Assembly (NCBI GenBank): GCA_021845595.1
Contig: JAJZVV010000019.1
Span: 1-48,522, forward strand
Reading direction: 5' to 3'
DNA: 48,522 nucleotides
Source: Pseudomonadota bacterium
GTDB taxonomy: Bacteria; Pseudomonadota; Alphaproteobacteria; Acetobacterales; Acetobacteraceae
Part shown: positions 42,205-48,522 of the stretch, piece by piece
How positions within the stretch are numbered: position 1 is the stretch's first letter
How the letters are laid out: every line of letters starts with the position of its first letter
Made by a program: the position numbers and the translations under genes
Notes under the pieces: model-generated
What the model was told of the DNA's origin: nothing
The model's input: the letters and a program-made list of their open reading frames with translations, nothing else
The model's database searches: none

Positions 42205-43994
42205 TGCCGGACTTGTCGCCCGAGCAGCGGGACATCGTCGAACTCCCGCTGAAGCTCATGTCCGTTGTCGCATGCGCCGGCAGTGGCAAGACGATGACAG
42301 CTGTCCACCGGCTAGCGCGGATGCGCCGACTCTACAACGGACCGGGCGTCGTCGCGCTGCTATCCTTTTCCAATGTCGCGGTTGACACGTTCCGCCGGGA
42401 ATACAGCGCGTTAATGCGCGATGCCCCGGCAATCGGGCGGGGCTTTGCCGTCGAGATCGACACGATGGACGGCTTCATCACCACCAACGTGCTGCGCCCG
42501 CATGGGCACCGCCTCATGCAGTGCGACCGCACGCCCTATCTGGTCGACGGGCACGAGAGCTTCCTGAACAGCTTCAAAGTCTATGACGGCACGCGGTCGC
42601 ATAAGGTTGGCGATGTCGTCATTGCCTATGACAATGGCCAGTTCCGCTACGAGGCCGGCCGTGCCTCCCAGGTGATCCCGGCGAAATTCGGCGCCGCCGG
42701 CATCGCGAAGCTCGGCAAGACCGGCGCCTATACTCACGCGGCCGGCCGCTACTGGGTGATCCGGACGCTGCAGGAACAGCGCTTCGTGCTGCGCGCTTTC
42801 GCGCGGCGCTATCCCCACATCCTTATCGACGAGGCGCAGGATATCGGGCCCGAGCATCAGGCGATCCTCGAACTCCTGATCGGGGCGGGATCGGAGGTGT
42901 CGCTGATCGGCGATCCGAACCAGGGAATCTACGAGTTTGCCCATGCCGACGGCAGATTCCTGCGCGACTATGGCAGTCGGGCAGGTGTCGCTCCCCATAG
43001 CCTGACCGTCAATTTTCGCTCCGTCCCCAGCATATTGAAGGTCGCGAACATCCTCACCGGCCGCCGCGACACCGCAAAGCGTGAGGAGCCCACCGACCGG
43101 CACGCCGCCTTCTATATGCCGTTCAAGGCGACCGAACGGACAAAGGCGCTCGCCTCCTTCCAGAGCCTGATGCGTGCGGCAGGGATCGAACCGGCAAAGG
43201 GCGTAGTGCTGTGCCGTTCCGCAGACTGGGCCGCCGACTGGAGCGGAGAAGGCGGCGGGCAGGGTGAGGGTGTCGTGCGTTGCTTTGCCAACGCGGCGAT
43301 CAGTCGCGACCAGCACAAAAATTACCGTCAGGCATTCGCTCATGCTGCCGTCGGCCTCGTCGGCCTACTGGCGCCCCGGCATTGCGCGCTCGCAACCCAG
43401 CTCGAGCGGACGTCGGATCCGGTTATGCGAGGCCTGCGCCGCGCGCTCTGGTGCTTCGTGCGTGATGCTGGCGCCGGACTACCGTCGGCCTTTCTCGCGG
43501 CCGACACCGACTGGCATCCCCAGCTGAGCGCGCGCATACGCCCGTTCCTCGATCAGATCGCCCGCGACTTCGGTCTCAGCCTTGCCGACAATCTCGGTAA
43601 TCGACTGGCCAGGAAGAAGCTCCAGAACCGGCCGCTTGTCGAAGTGCCCGATCTGGCCAGCACCGATGTGCTGCAATGCCGGGTATCCACCGTGCACAAG
43701 GTCAAGGGCGAGAGCCTCGAGGCAGTCCTCTATGTCGCCAAGAAGGGCCATGTCCGAGCGCTGCTGGATGGCACCGCGAGCGAAGAAGGCCGAATCGGCT
43801 ATGTCGCACTGACGCGCGCCCGCAACCTGTTCGTCCTTGCCGTTCCTGACGCCAGTTTGGCCGAGTTCGCACCGGACCTTGAAGCGAAGGGCCTCCGGCG
43901 GGCAGGGTTTGCCGACCAGGCGCGCGACCGAGAGACAAATCTCGTCCGGCGCGTCCCCGAAGAAGGCGATGCAGTCGTCGGATCCCAAGGCTGA
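42201..43994 (+). CDS. gajB: GajB-like UvrD helicase (Gabija 2)
   Basis: A 597-residue SF1A helicase with all main motifs: ACAGSGKT at 24-31, HILIDEAQDI, LIGDPNQGIYEF, STVHKVKGES and GYVALTRARNLFVL. It is coupled to the gajA-like gene by an ATGA overlap. It is about 120 residues longer than the GajB-like protein at 20585, so the two pairs are from different lineages. Confidence 0.86.
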   Translation: MMPDLSPEQRDIVELPLKLMSVVACAGSGKTMTAVHRLARMRRLYNGPGVVALLSFSNVAVDTFRREYSALMRDAPAIGRGFAVEIDTMDGFITTNVLRPHGHRLMQCDRTPYLVDGHESFLNSFKVYDGTRSHKVGDVVIAYDNGQFRYEAGRASQVIPAKFGAAGIAKLGKTGAYTHAAGRYWVIRTLQEQRFVLRAFARRYPHILIDEAQDIGPEHQAILELLIGAGSEVSLIGDPNQGIYEFAHADGRFLRDYGSRAGVAPHSLTVNFRSVPSILKVANILTGRRDTAKREEPTDRHAAFYMPFKATERTKALASFQSLMRAAGIEPAKGVVLCRSADWAADWSGEGGGQGEGVVRCFANAAISRDQHKNYRQAFAHAAVGLVGLLAPRHCALATQLERTSDPVMRGLRRALWCFVRDAGAGLPSAFLAADTDWHPQLSARIRPFLDQIARDFGLSLADNLGNRLARKKLQNRPLVEVPDLASTDVLQCRVSTVHKVKGESLEAVLYVAKKGHVRALLDGTASEEGRIGYVALTRARNLFVLAVPDASLAEFAPDLEAKGLRRAGFADQARDRETNLVRRVPEEGDAVVGSQG

Positions 43995-44005
43995 CGAATA
44001 GTGAT

Positions 44006-45040
44006 ATGTTTGAACTCATCGAACTTATCGAGAAGTCCAGCGGGACGGTGCATGCCGAGTTTCGGCGTTGGTTCAGGGCCATACCAGCGGCGGTGGCCTG
44101 GAATCTGCTTTCCGATTACAGCATCGGCGACAATACGAAGCAGAATGACGCGTTCTCCTTCGTCGTGCTTCTAAACCACGACACGTTTCAGAACATCGCC
44201 TCCTATATCGCCGCGGTCGCGCCAAAGGACATCAAGGCCTCTCGCACGCCCCCGGAAGGGCTTCTTGACTATCTCAGCTGTCCCGTGGCGTTCAGCATGA
44301 ATTTCGTGGTCGAGCGCCAGAGCGCCTATTTGAGAAACCTCGTAACCGTCGATGCGATGGGCGGTCTGACCAAGGCTTTGCGCGGGATCCTTCGGGAATG
44401 GACGGCGGCAGAGCCGCCCAATGCCGCATATTACGACACGCTCGATCGCCGGTTGGGTTTGCTCGAGACCGAGTTGGCGCACAAGAAGCCGCCGCTTAAG
44501 CTGCTGCGCCAGATCTTCCTTGTCGCATCGTTCGCGGCAGTCGTGCTCGGCATGATCAATAGCGCGAAATCGCCGCTGGCGATCCGCTGGATCAGCGACA
44601 GGGACGCGATGTTCGAACGCCATGACGGGGTCGCCTTCGACCTCGCTTGGCTGTTTTTCCAGATGGAGCGGCGCAAGAGGGGCGGGGTGATCGACCTGCG
44701 TCGGCCGCAGATTGCTTTTGGGGCGCCCGGTATGGACGGGATCACCGAATACGCCGAGTTCGTGCGGCTGCCGGACTTCCTGGCTGGCACGCTTGCCGAT
44801 TTAAAGCTGCCTCAGATGATGTTCACACATCGCAAGTTCCCGCCTGTGTTTAATCGTCTCTTCCTCAATTCGCAAAACGGTGCCGTTATTGAACTGCTCA
44901 GCGGCGCTGATCGCGTGACTTCGCGACGCATCACGTTCGGCAAGAGCAAGCCGAATGCGGCGGACGCCGAACCGCAGCGTTCACCCGACCTGCCCGACGG
45001 GGCGAATGTCACCTTTTCGAAAAATTCAGGGGAAGTTTGA
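44006..45040 (+). CDS. Unrecognised third gene of the Gabija 2 operon, 344 aa
   Basis: A 344-residue protein starting 11 bp after the helicase stop on the same strand, so almost surely co-transcribed. One hydrophobic segment (LLRQIFLVASFAAVVLGMI, about 167-185) could be a membrane span or a buried core. WISDRDAMF (195-203) and EWTAAEPPNA are distinctive. The last 40 residues look disordered. No known domain is visible; the pattern around WISDRD slightly recalls RNase H-like DUF3800 proteins, but the N-terminal motif of that family is missing. A third defence component or an immunity regulator is possible. Confidence 0.75.
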   Translation: MFELIELIEKSSGTVHAEFRRWFRAIPAAVAWNLLSDYSIGDNTKQNDAFSFVVLLNHDTFQNIASYIAAVAPKDIKASRTPPEGLLDYLSCPVAFSMNFVVERQSAYLRNLVTVDAMGGLTKALRGILREWTAAEPPNAAYYDTLDRRLGLLETELAHKKPPLKLLRQIFLVASFAAVVLGMINSAKSPLAIRWISDRDAMFERHDGVAFDLAWLFFQMERRKRGGVIDLRRPQIAFGAPGMDGITEYAEFVRLPDFLAGTLADLKLPQMMFTHRKFPPVFNRLFLNSQNGAVIELLSGADRVTSRRITFGKSKPNAADAEPQRSPDLPDGANVTFSKNSGEV

Positions 45041-45193
45041 GTGAGCGACGCCACGTGCCCTTGAGGGCCTATTCCACGCAATCAGGTTCTCAAGGCTTGT
45101 CTCGCAGGTGGCCGCTATTCGACCTCGCGCGCCCAAGGCCGCCATTCATTTATCGGCCAATTTCGGCCGCTGCCAACCGGCCGGTCGATAGTG

Positions 45194-47398
45194 TCACAAG
45201 GCGACCGCTCCAGCCAGCAAGGCAGCAAGCCATTCCCGCAGCTTCGACCAGCGCCGCCGTCCTGAGACATTGCGCACCGCGATCGCCACCGCCTTGCGGC
45301 TGCCGACCAGCACCATCAGCCGCTTGCCGCGCGTGATGCCAGTATAGAGCAGGTTCCGTTGTAGCATGGTGTAGTGCTGCGTCAGCACCGGGATCACCAC
45401 GGCGGAATACTCCGAGCCCTGCGCCTTGTGGATCGTCGCCGCATAGGCCGGCACCAACGCATCCAGATCGCCAAGGCCATAGGTCACATCACGCCCGTCG
45501 AACCGCACGGTGATCTCGGCTTCCTCCGTGTCGATCGCTTCGATGAAGCCGATGTCGCCGTTGTAGACCTCACGGTCGTAGTCGTTCTCGATCTGCATGA
45601 CCTTGTCGCCGGGCGCAAAGGTCCAGCCGAATTTCTCGACCTTCGGCGTCGCCTCGCCATTCAGCGCGGCCTGGAGGTCGATGTTCAGCGAGCGAGCGCC
45701 AACGCCGCCGCGTGCCATCGGGCAGAGCACCTGGATGTCGCGCACCGGATCGAGACCGAAGCGGCGGGGGATGCGGGTCTTCACCAGATCGATGATGCGC
45801 GCGACGGCGGTCTCCGGGTCGTCAGCCTGGACGAAGTGGAAATCGCTCCCTGCCTCGGCGCGGGTCAGGTCCGGCATCTCGCCGCGGTTGATTCGGTGCG
45901 CGGTAGTTATGATCCGGCTGGACGCCGCCTGGCGGAAAATCTCGGTCAGCCGCACGACCGGCACCGCGCCCGAGCCGATCAGGTCCGCCAGCACCTGGCC
46001 TGGCCCGACCGACGGAAGCTGATCCACGTCGCCCACCACCAGCAGGGCGGCCGCCGCGGGGATCGCCCGGGCCAGCGCGTGCATCAGCGGCACGTCGACC
46101 ATGGAGGCCTCGTCGATGACCAGCAGGTCACAGTCCAAGGGGTGATCCGGTCCGCGCCGGAACCCGCCGGTGCGCGGATCGACCTCCAGCAGGCGATGGA
46201 TCGTCCTGGCCTCGAACCCGGTCGCCTCGCTCATCCGCTTCGCCGCTCGCCCGGTGGGGGCCGCGAGCAGGATGCGCACGGCCTTGGCGGCAAGGATGGC
46301 GAGGATCGCCCGCATGATCGTCGTCTTGCCCACACCAGGGCCGCCGGTGATCACCAGCAGCTTCGAGGCAACGGCAAGGCCGACCGCTTGGCGCTGGGTC
46401 TCGGCGAGCATCATGCCGATCCGTCGCTCCACCCAGGGGACGGCTTTTTCCGCGTCGATCGCCGGCCAGGGCAGCGCGCCGGAAGCGACCGCCCGCAGCC
46501 GTTCGGCGATGCCGCGCTCGGCATGCCAGAGGCCGGCGAGGAAGACGCAGTCCGCCTCGCCGACGCAATCGGCGATCACTGCGCCGTCGGCCAGTTCGAG
46601 ATCGAGCGCGGTGCGGATCAGCGCCTCCGGCACCTCCAGCAGGCGTTCCGCGAGCGGGATCAGTTCCGCGACCGGCAGACCGCAATGGCCCTCGTCCATC
46701 GCCTCGGCGAGGGCGTAGCCGATGCCGGCGCGCACGCGGATCATCGCGGTCTTCTCGATGCCGAGCCTGCCGGCGATGGCGTCCGCCGTCTTGAAGCCGA
46801 TGCCGCGGATGTCGCGCGCGAGCCGATACGGGTTCTCGCTCATCACCTGGATGGCGTCGGCCCCGTAGGTCTTGAAAATACGCACCGCGCGCGCTGTGCC
46901 GACGCCGTGGCTGTGCAGGAACACCATGATCTCGCGGATCACCTTCTGCTCGGCCCAGGCATCGACGATGCGCTTCGCCCGGACCTCGCCGATCCCGCCC
47001 ACCTCGCGCAGGCGCTGCGGCGCGCCCTCGATGATGTCGAACACCTGCTCGCCGAAGCCGCGCACCAGCTTCTTCGCGTAGACCGGGCCGATGCCGCGGA
47101 TCATGCCTGAGGCGAGGTAGCGTTCGATCCCCTCGGCCGTGGTCGGCGCCGAGGTTTTCAGGAACCGCGCCTTGAACTGCTGGCCGTGGGTGCGGTCGTT
47201 CACCCACTCCCCGGTGGCGGTGATCCACTCGCCGGCGGCGATGGCGGCGGCGTGGCCGACGATGGTGACGAGGTCGCGGTGCCCGCGCGCCTTCACCCGC
47301 AGCACGGCGAAGCCGTTCTCGGCATTGTGGAACGTCACCCGCTCGACGATGCCGGCGAGCACTTCGCCGTCGGGCCACGGGGCTTGGTGCTCGGTCAT
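45194..47398 (-). CDS. RecD2-like SF1B DNA helicase
   Basis: A 734-residue RecD2-type helicase. The N-terminal part has an OB-like domain and helix-hairpin-helix motifs (SGMIRGIGPVYAKKLVRGFG; REVGGIGEVRAKRIV). Walker A GGPGVGKTT is at 352-360, with Walker B LLVIDEASM and the UvrD-like C-terminal lobe (ATIHKAQGSEYSAVVIPV; LLYTGITRGKRLMVLVG). RecD2 unwinds 5' to 3' and acts in repair. It ends 153 bp after the Gabija third gene, convergently, and is followed by the SRAP gene. Confidence 0.9.
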   Translation of the reverse strand: MTEHQAPWPDGEVLAGIVERVTFHNAENGFAVLRVKARGHRDLVTIVGHAAAIAAGEWITATGEWVNDRTHGQQFKARFLKTSAPTTAEGIERYLASGMIRGIGPVYAKKLVRGFGEQVFDIIEGAPQRLREVGGIGEVRAKRIVDAWAEQKVIREIMVFLHSHGVGTARAVRIFKTYGADAIQVMSENPYRLARDIRGIGFKTADAIAGRLGIEKTAMIRVRAGIGYALAEAMDEGHCGLPVAELIPLAERLLEVPEALIRTALDLELADGAVIADCVGEADCVFLAGLWHAERGIAERLRAVASGALPWPAIDAEKAVPWVERRIGMMLAETQRQAVGLAVASKLLVITGGPGVGKTTIMRAILAILAAKAVRILLAAPTGRAAKRMSEATGFEARTIHRLLEVDPRTGGFRRGPDHPLDCDLLVIDEASMVDVPLMHALARAIPAAAALLVVGDVDQLPSVGPGQVLADLIGSGAVPVVRLTEIFRQAASSRIITTAHRINRGEMPDLTRAEAGSDFHFVQADDPETAVARIIDLVKTRIPRRFGLDPVRDIQVLCPMARGGVGARSLNIDLQAALNGEATPKVEKFGWTFAPGDKVMQIENDYDREVYNGDIGFIEAIDTEEAEITVRFDGRDVTYGLGDLDALVPAYAATIHKAQGSEYSAVVIPVLTQHYTMLQRNLLYTGITRGKRLMVLVGSRKAVAIAVRNVSGRRRWSKLREWLAALLAGAVAL

Positions 47399-47410
47399 CG
47401 CCTGATGCCG

Positions 47411-48085
47411 TCAGGCGGGCTGAAGCGGGGCGAGCAGGTCGGCATCGTTGCTGGCTGGCCGGTTGACCCGTGTGCTCACCGGCCAGACAAGCAGCGTGTC
47501 CGCGGCCGCCGGGTGCAGCAGCGATGCGGCGTCGCCTTCGGTCTCGCCGAGCCATAGCGGCCAGTCGGGCTGATCGATGATCACCGGCATCCGTTCATGG
47601 ATGGGCGCCATGGTCGCGTTCGCGGCGGTCACGATGATGGCGAAGCTGCGCAGCACCTCGCCCTCGGGACTGCGCCAGCCTTCCCAGACGCCGGCGAAGG
47701 CCAGCGTCTCGCCGTCACGCCGGGCGATCGCGTAGGGCTGCTTGGGTGCGTTCTCGGTGCGCTGCCATTCGTAGAACGCCTGCGCCGGGATCAGCGCCCG
47801 GCGGTGGGCGAAGGCATCGCGGAACATTGGTGATGTCGCTACCGTCTCCGCTCGCGCATTGATCGGCCGCCGTGCCGCCCGCAGATCCTTGGTCCAGTGC
47901 GGCACTAGGCCCCAGGTCAGCAGATCGAGATGCCGCTCGCCGGTTTCCGGGTGCCGGCGCACCACCATCGCCTGCTGGCTCGGCGCGACGTTCCAGGACG
48001 GGGCGACATTGGGCAGCGCCCCGGCGGTGTGAAACAGCCGGGCGATGGCCTCGGGAGGCAAAAAGCTGGCATAGCGCCCACACAT
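47411..48085 (-). CDS. SRAP-domain protein (YedK/HMCES-like)
   Basis: A 224-residue SOS-response-associated peptidase-like protein. C2 (MCGRYASF) forms a protein-DNA crosslink at abasic sites in single-stranded DNA; NARAET and FYEWQ carry the other active-site residues. Such a protein would shield abasic sites in DNA arriving as a single strand. It starts about 25 bp before the RecD2 gene region and is on the same strand as the backbone. Confidence 0.9.
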   Translation of the reverse strand: MCGRYASFLPPEAIARLFHTAGALPNVAPSWNVAPSQQAMVVRRHPETGERHLDLLTWGLVPHWTKDLRAARRPINARAETVATSPMFRDAFAHRRALIPAQAFYEWQRTENAPKQPYAIARRDGETLAFAGVWEGWRSPEGEVLRSFAIIVTAANATMAPIHERMPVIIDQPDWPLWLGETEGDAASLLHPAAADTLLVWPVSTRVNRPASNDADLLAPLQPA

Positions 48086-48285
48086 CGGTGGCCGATCACT
48101 ACACCGCCTGCCGGCTCGCTGGCAGTCCCGACCTGGGGCCGGAACCGTAGGTGCTGGCGGTGGCTACGAACGGGGCCAATCTTGCCACTGGCCGTCGGGG
48201 CGCGGTTTCAGTGCGGTCCACCAAGTGGTCGCCCGTCGCGCGGCGGGCGAGGCCCGCCAGGTGCTGTCCCCCGCCGAGAGGCGCT

Positions 48286-48323
48286 TCGACTCCAGATTGG
48301 AACCTCGACTCCAGATTGGAACC
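48286..48323. repeat. Perfect 19-bp tandem duplication
   Basis: TCGACTCCAGATTGGAACC occurs twice with no spacer (48286-48304 and 48305-48323). It lies between the SRAP gene and the tRNA, near the likely end of the element. The surrounding 48086-48409 has no convincing gene. Confidence 0.75.
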
Positions 48324-48409
48324 GCCGAACCTGCGATTCCGCCGCCGCCGACTTTCTGCATGGTGCTTCCACTCCGCTTCCGAATTACCGTTCAGGGGGC
48401 CTTGGAAGC

Positions 48410-48430
48410 AAAAACGGCCCTGGAGGGCCG
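48410..48430 (-). terminator. Intrinsic terminator of tRNA-Gly
   Basis: On the minus strand CGGCCCT-CC-AGGGCCG is followed by TTTTT, a classical intrinsic terminator, 32 bp after the tRNA 3' end. Confidence 0.8.
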
Positions 48431-48461
48431 CTTGGAAGTCCTTAACTTTCATGAGGAAATC

Positions 48462-48522
48462 TGGAGCGGGCGAAGGGATTCGAACCCTCGACCCCAACCT
48501 TGGCAAGATCGCTATCCGACCG
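48462..48522 (-). tRNA. tRNA-Gly(GCC), 3' part
   Basis: The minus strand ends in CGCCCGC-T-CCA, with T-loop TTCGAAT on a stem GAGGG/CCCTT, and an anticodon arm CGATC-TTGCCAA-GGTTG giving anticodon GCC. The 5' part lies beyond the window edge. CCA is encoded. tRNA-Gly(GCC) genes are common targets of ICE integrases. Confidence 0.9.

Noticed and set aside
48099-48506. Minus-strand frame beginning over the tRNA
   Set aside because: It starts inside tRNA-Gly and crosses the terminator and the tandem repeat; a typical false ORF.
1-48522. CRISPR array or retron
   Set aside because: No regularly spaced repeats of CRISPR size and no reverse transcriptase; the only regular repeats are the 22-bp iterons and the 19-bp duplication.
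1-48522. Prophage
   Set aside because: No capsid, portal, terminase or tail gene; the Trb/TraG/relaxase set marks a conjugative element.

Overview
The window is one stretch of a large, GC-rich conjugative element of alphaproteobacterial type: an integrative conjugative element (ICE) or a plasmid relative, ending at a partial chromosomal-type tRNA-Gly(GCC). The evidence is the backbone gene set. It has a Trb-type secretion ATPase, TraG coupling protein, MobP/DUF3363-type relaxase, TraF peptidase, DUF2840, RepA, DUF2285/DUF6499 regulators, DUF736, DUF2493, DUF7146-Toprim, a strawberry-notch-like helicase, a long ParB-like protein and ArdC. This set recurs in elements of Rhizobiales, Rhodospirillales and Sphingomonadales; I cannot name the genus. 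No integrase, no LuxR/LuxI pair and none of the other trb genes lie inside the window.

Layout. 1-3088 (minus): trbB (cut by the edge), a CopG-type gene and traG. 3228-8381: cargo 1, a Phd/PIN toxin-antitoxin pair and a 1358-aa protein that starts with a HigA-like DNA-binding domain and continues into a putative nuclease. 8669-16710 (minus): relaxase, lytic transglycosylase, TraF, DUF2840, iterons and RepA, then an excision-control module that matches the ICEMlSymR7A logic: RdfS-like, FseA-like split by a UUU-C frameshift site, QseM-like and QseC-like. 17084-17386: DUF736 with a long structured leader. 17940-22012: cargo 2, an AbrB/PIN pair and a Gabija-type gajA-gajB pair. 22184-28918 (minus): DUF2493, Toprim, strawberry-notch helicase/methylase. 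29103-35351 (plus): cargo 3, a third PIN pair and a six-gene RiPP operon with a YhhA-like cyclophane precursor. 35461-40058 (minus): DUF6915, DUF6878, ParB, a hypothetical gene and ArdC, three of them preceded by similar structured leaders. 40474-45040 (plus): cargo 4, a second gajA-gajB pair plus an unrecognised third gene. 45194-48085 (minus): RecD2-like helicase and SRAP protein. 48462-48522: 3' part of tRNA-Gly(GCC) with its terminator.

How it works together. The minus-strand backbone moves and maintains the element. TraG, relaxase, TraF and the transglycosylase serve conjugation. RepA with 22-bp-spaced repeats suggests replication after excision. The QseC/QseM/FseA/RdfS set would keep excision off in most cells. 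ArdC, ParB, SRAP and RecD2 deal with incoming or damaged DNA. The cargo, mostly on the plus strand, holds two OLD-nuclease/helicase defence pairs, a HigA-fused putative defence protein and a peptide natural-product pathway. Three of the four cargo blocks carry a PIN-toxin pair at or near an edge.

Most notable are (i) the RiPP operon, which joins a Tyr/His cyclophane precursor to a fused radical-SAM/HExxH enzyme, an arginase-like enzyme, a GNAT, a Cys-rich DUF483-like protein and a glycosyltransferase; (ii) the third gene of the second Gabija operon; (iii) the HigA-nuclease fusion with its operator set between the -35 and -10 boxes; and (iv) a two-copy structured leader whose stems differ in sequence but keep pairing.
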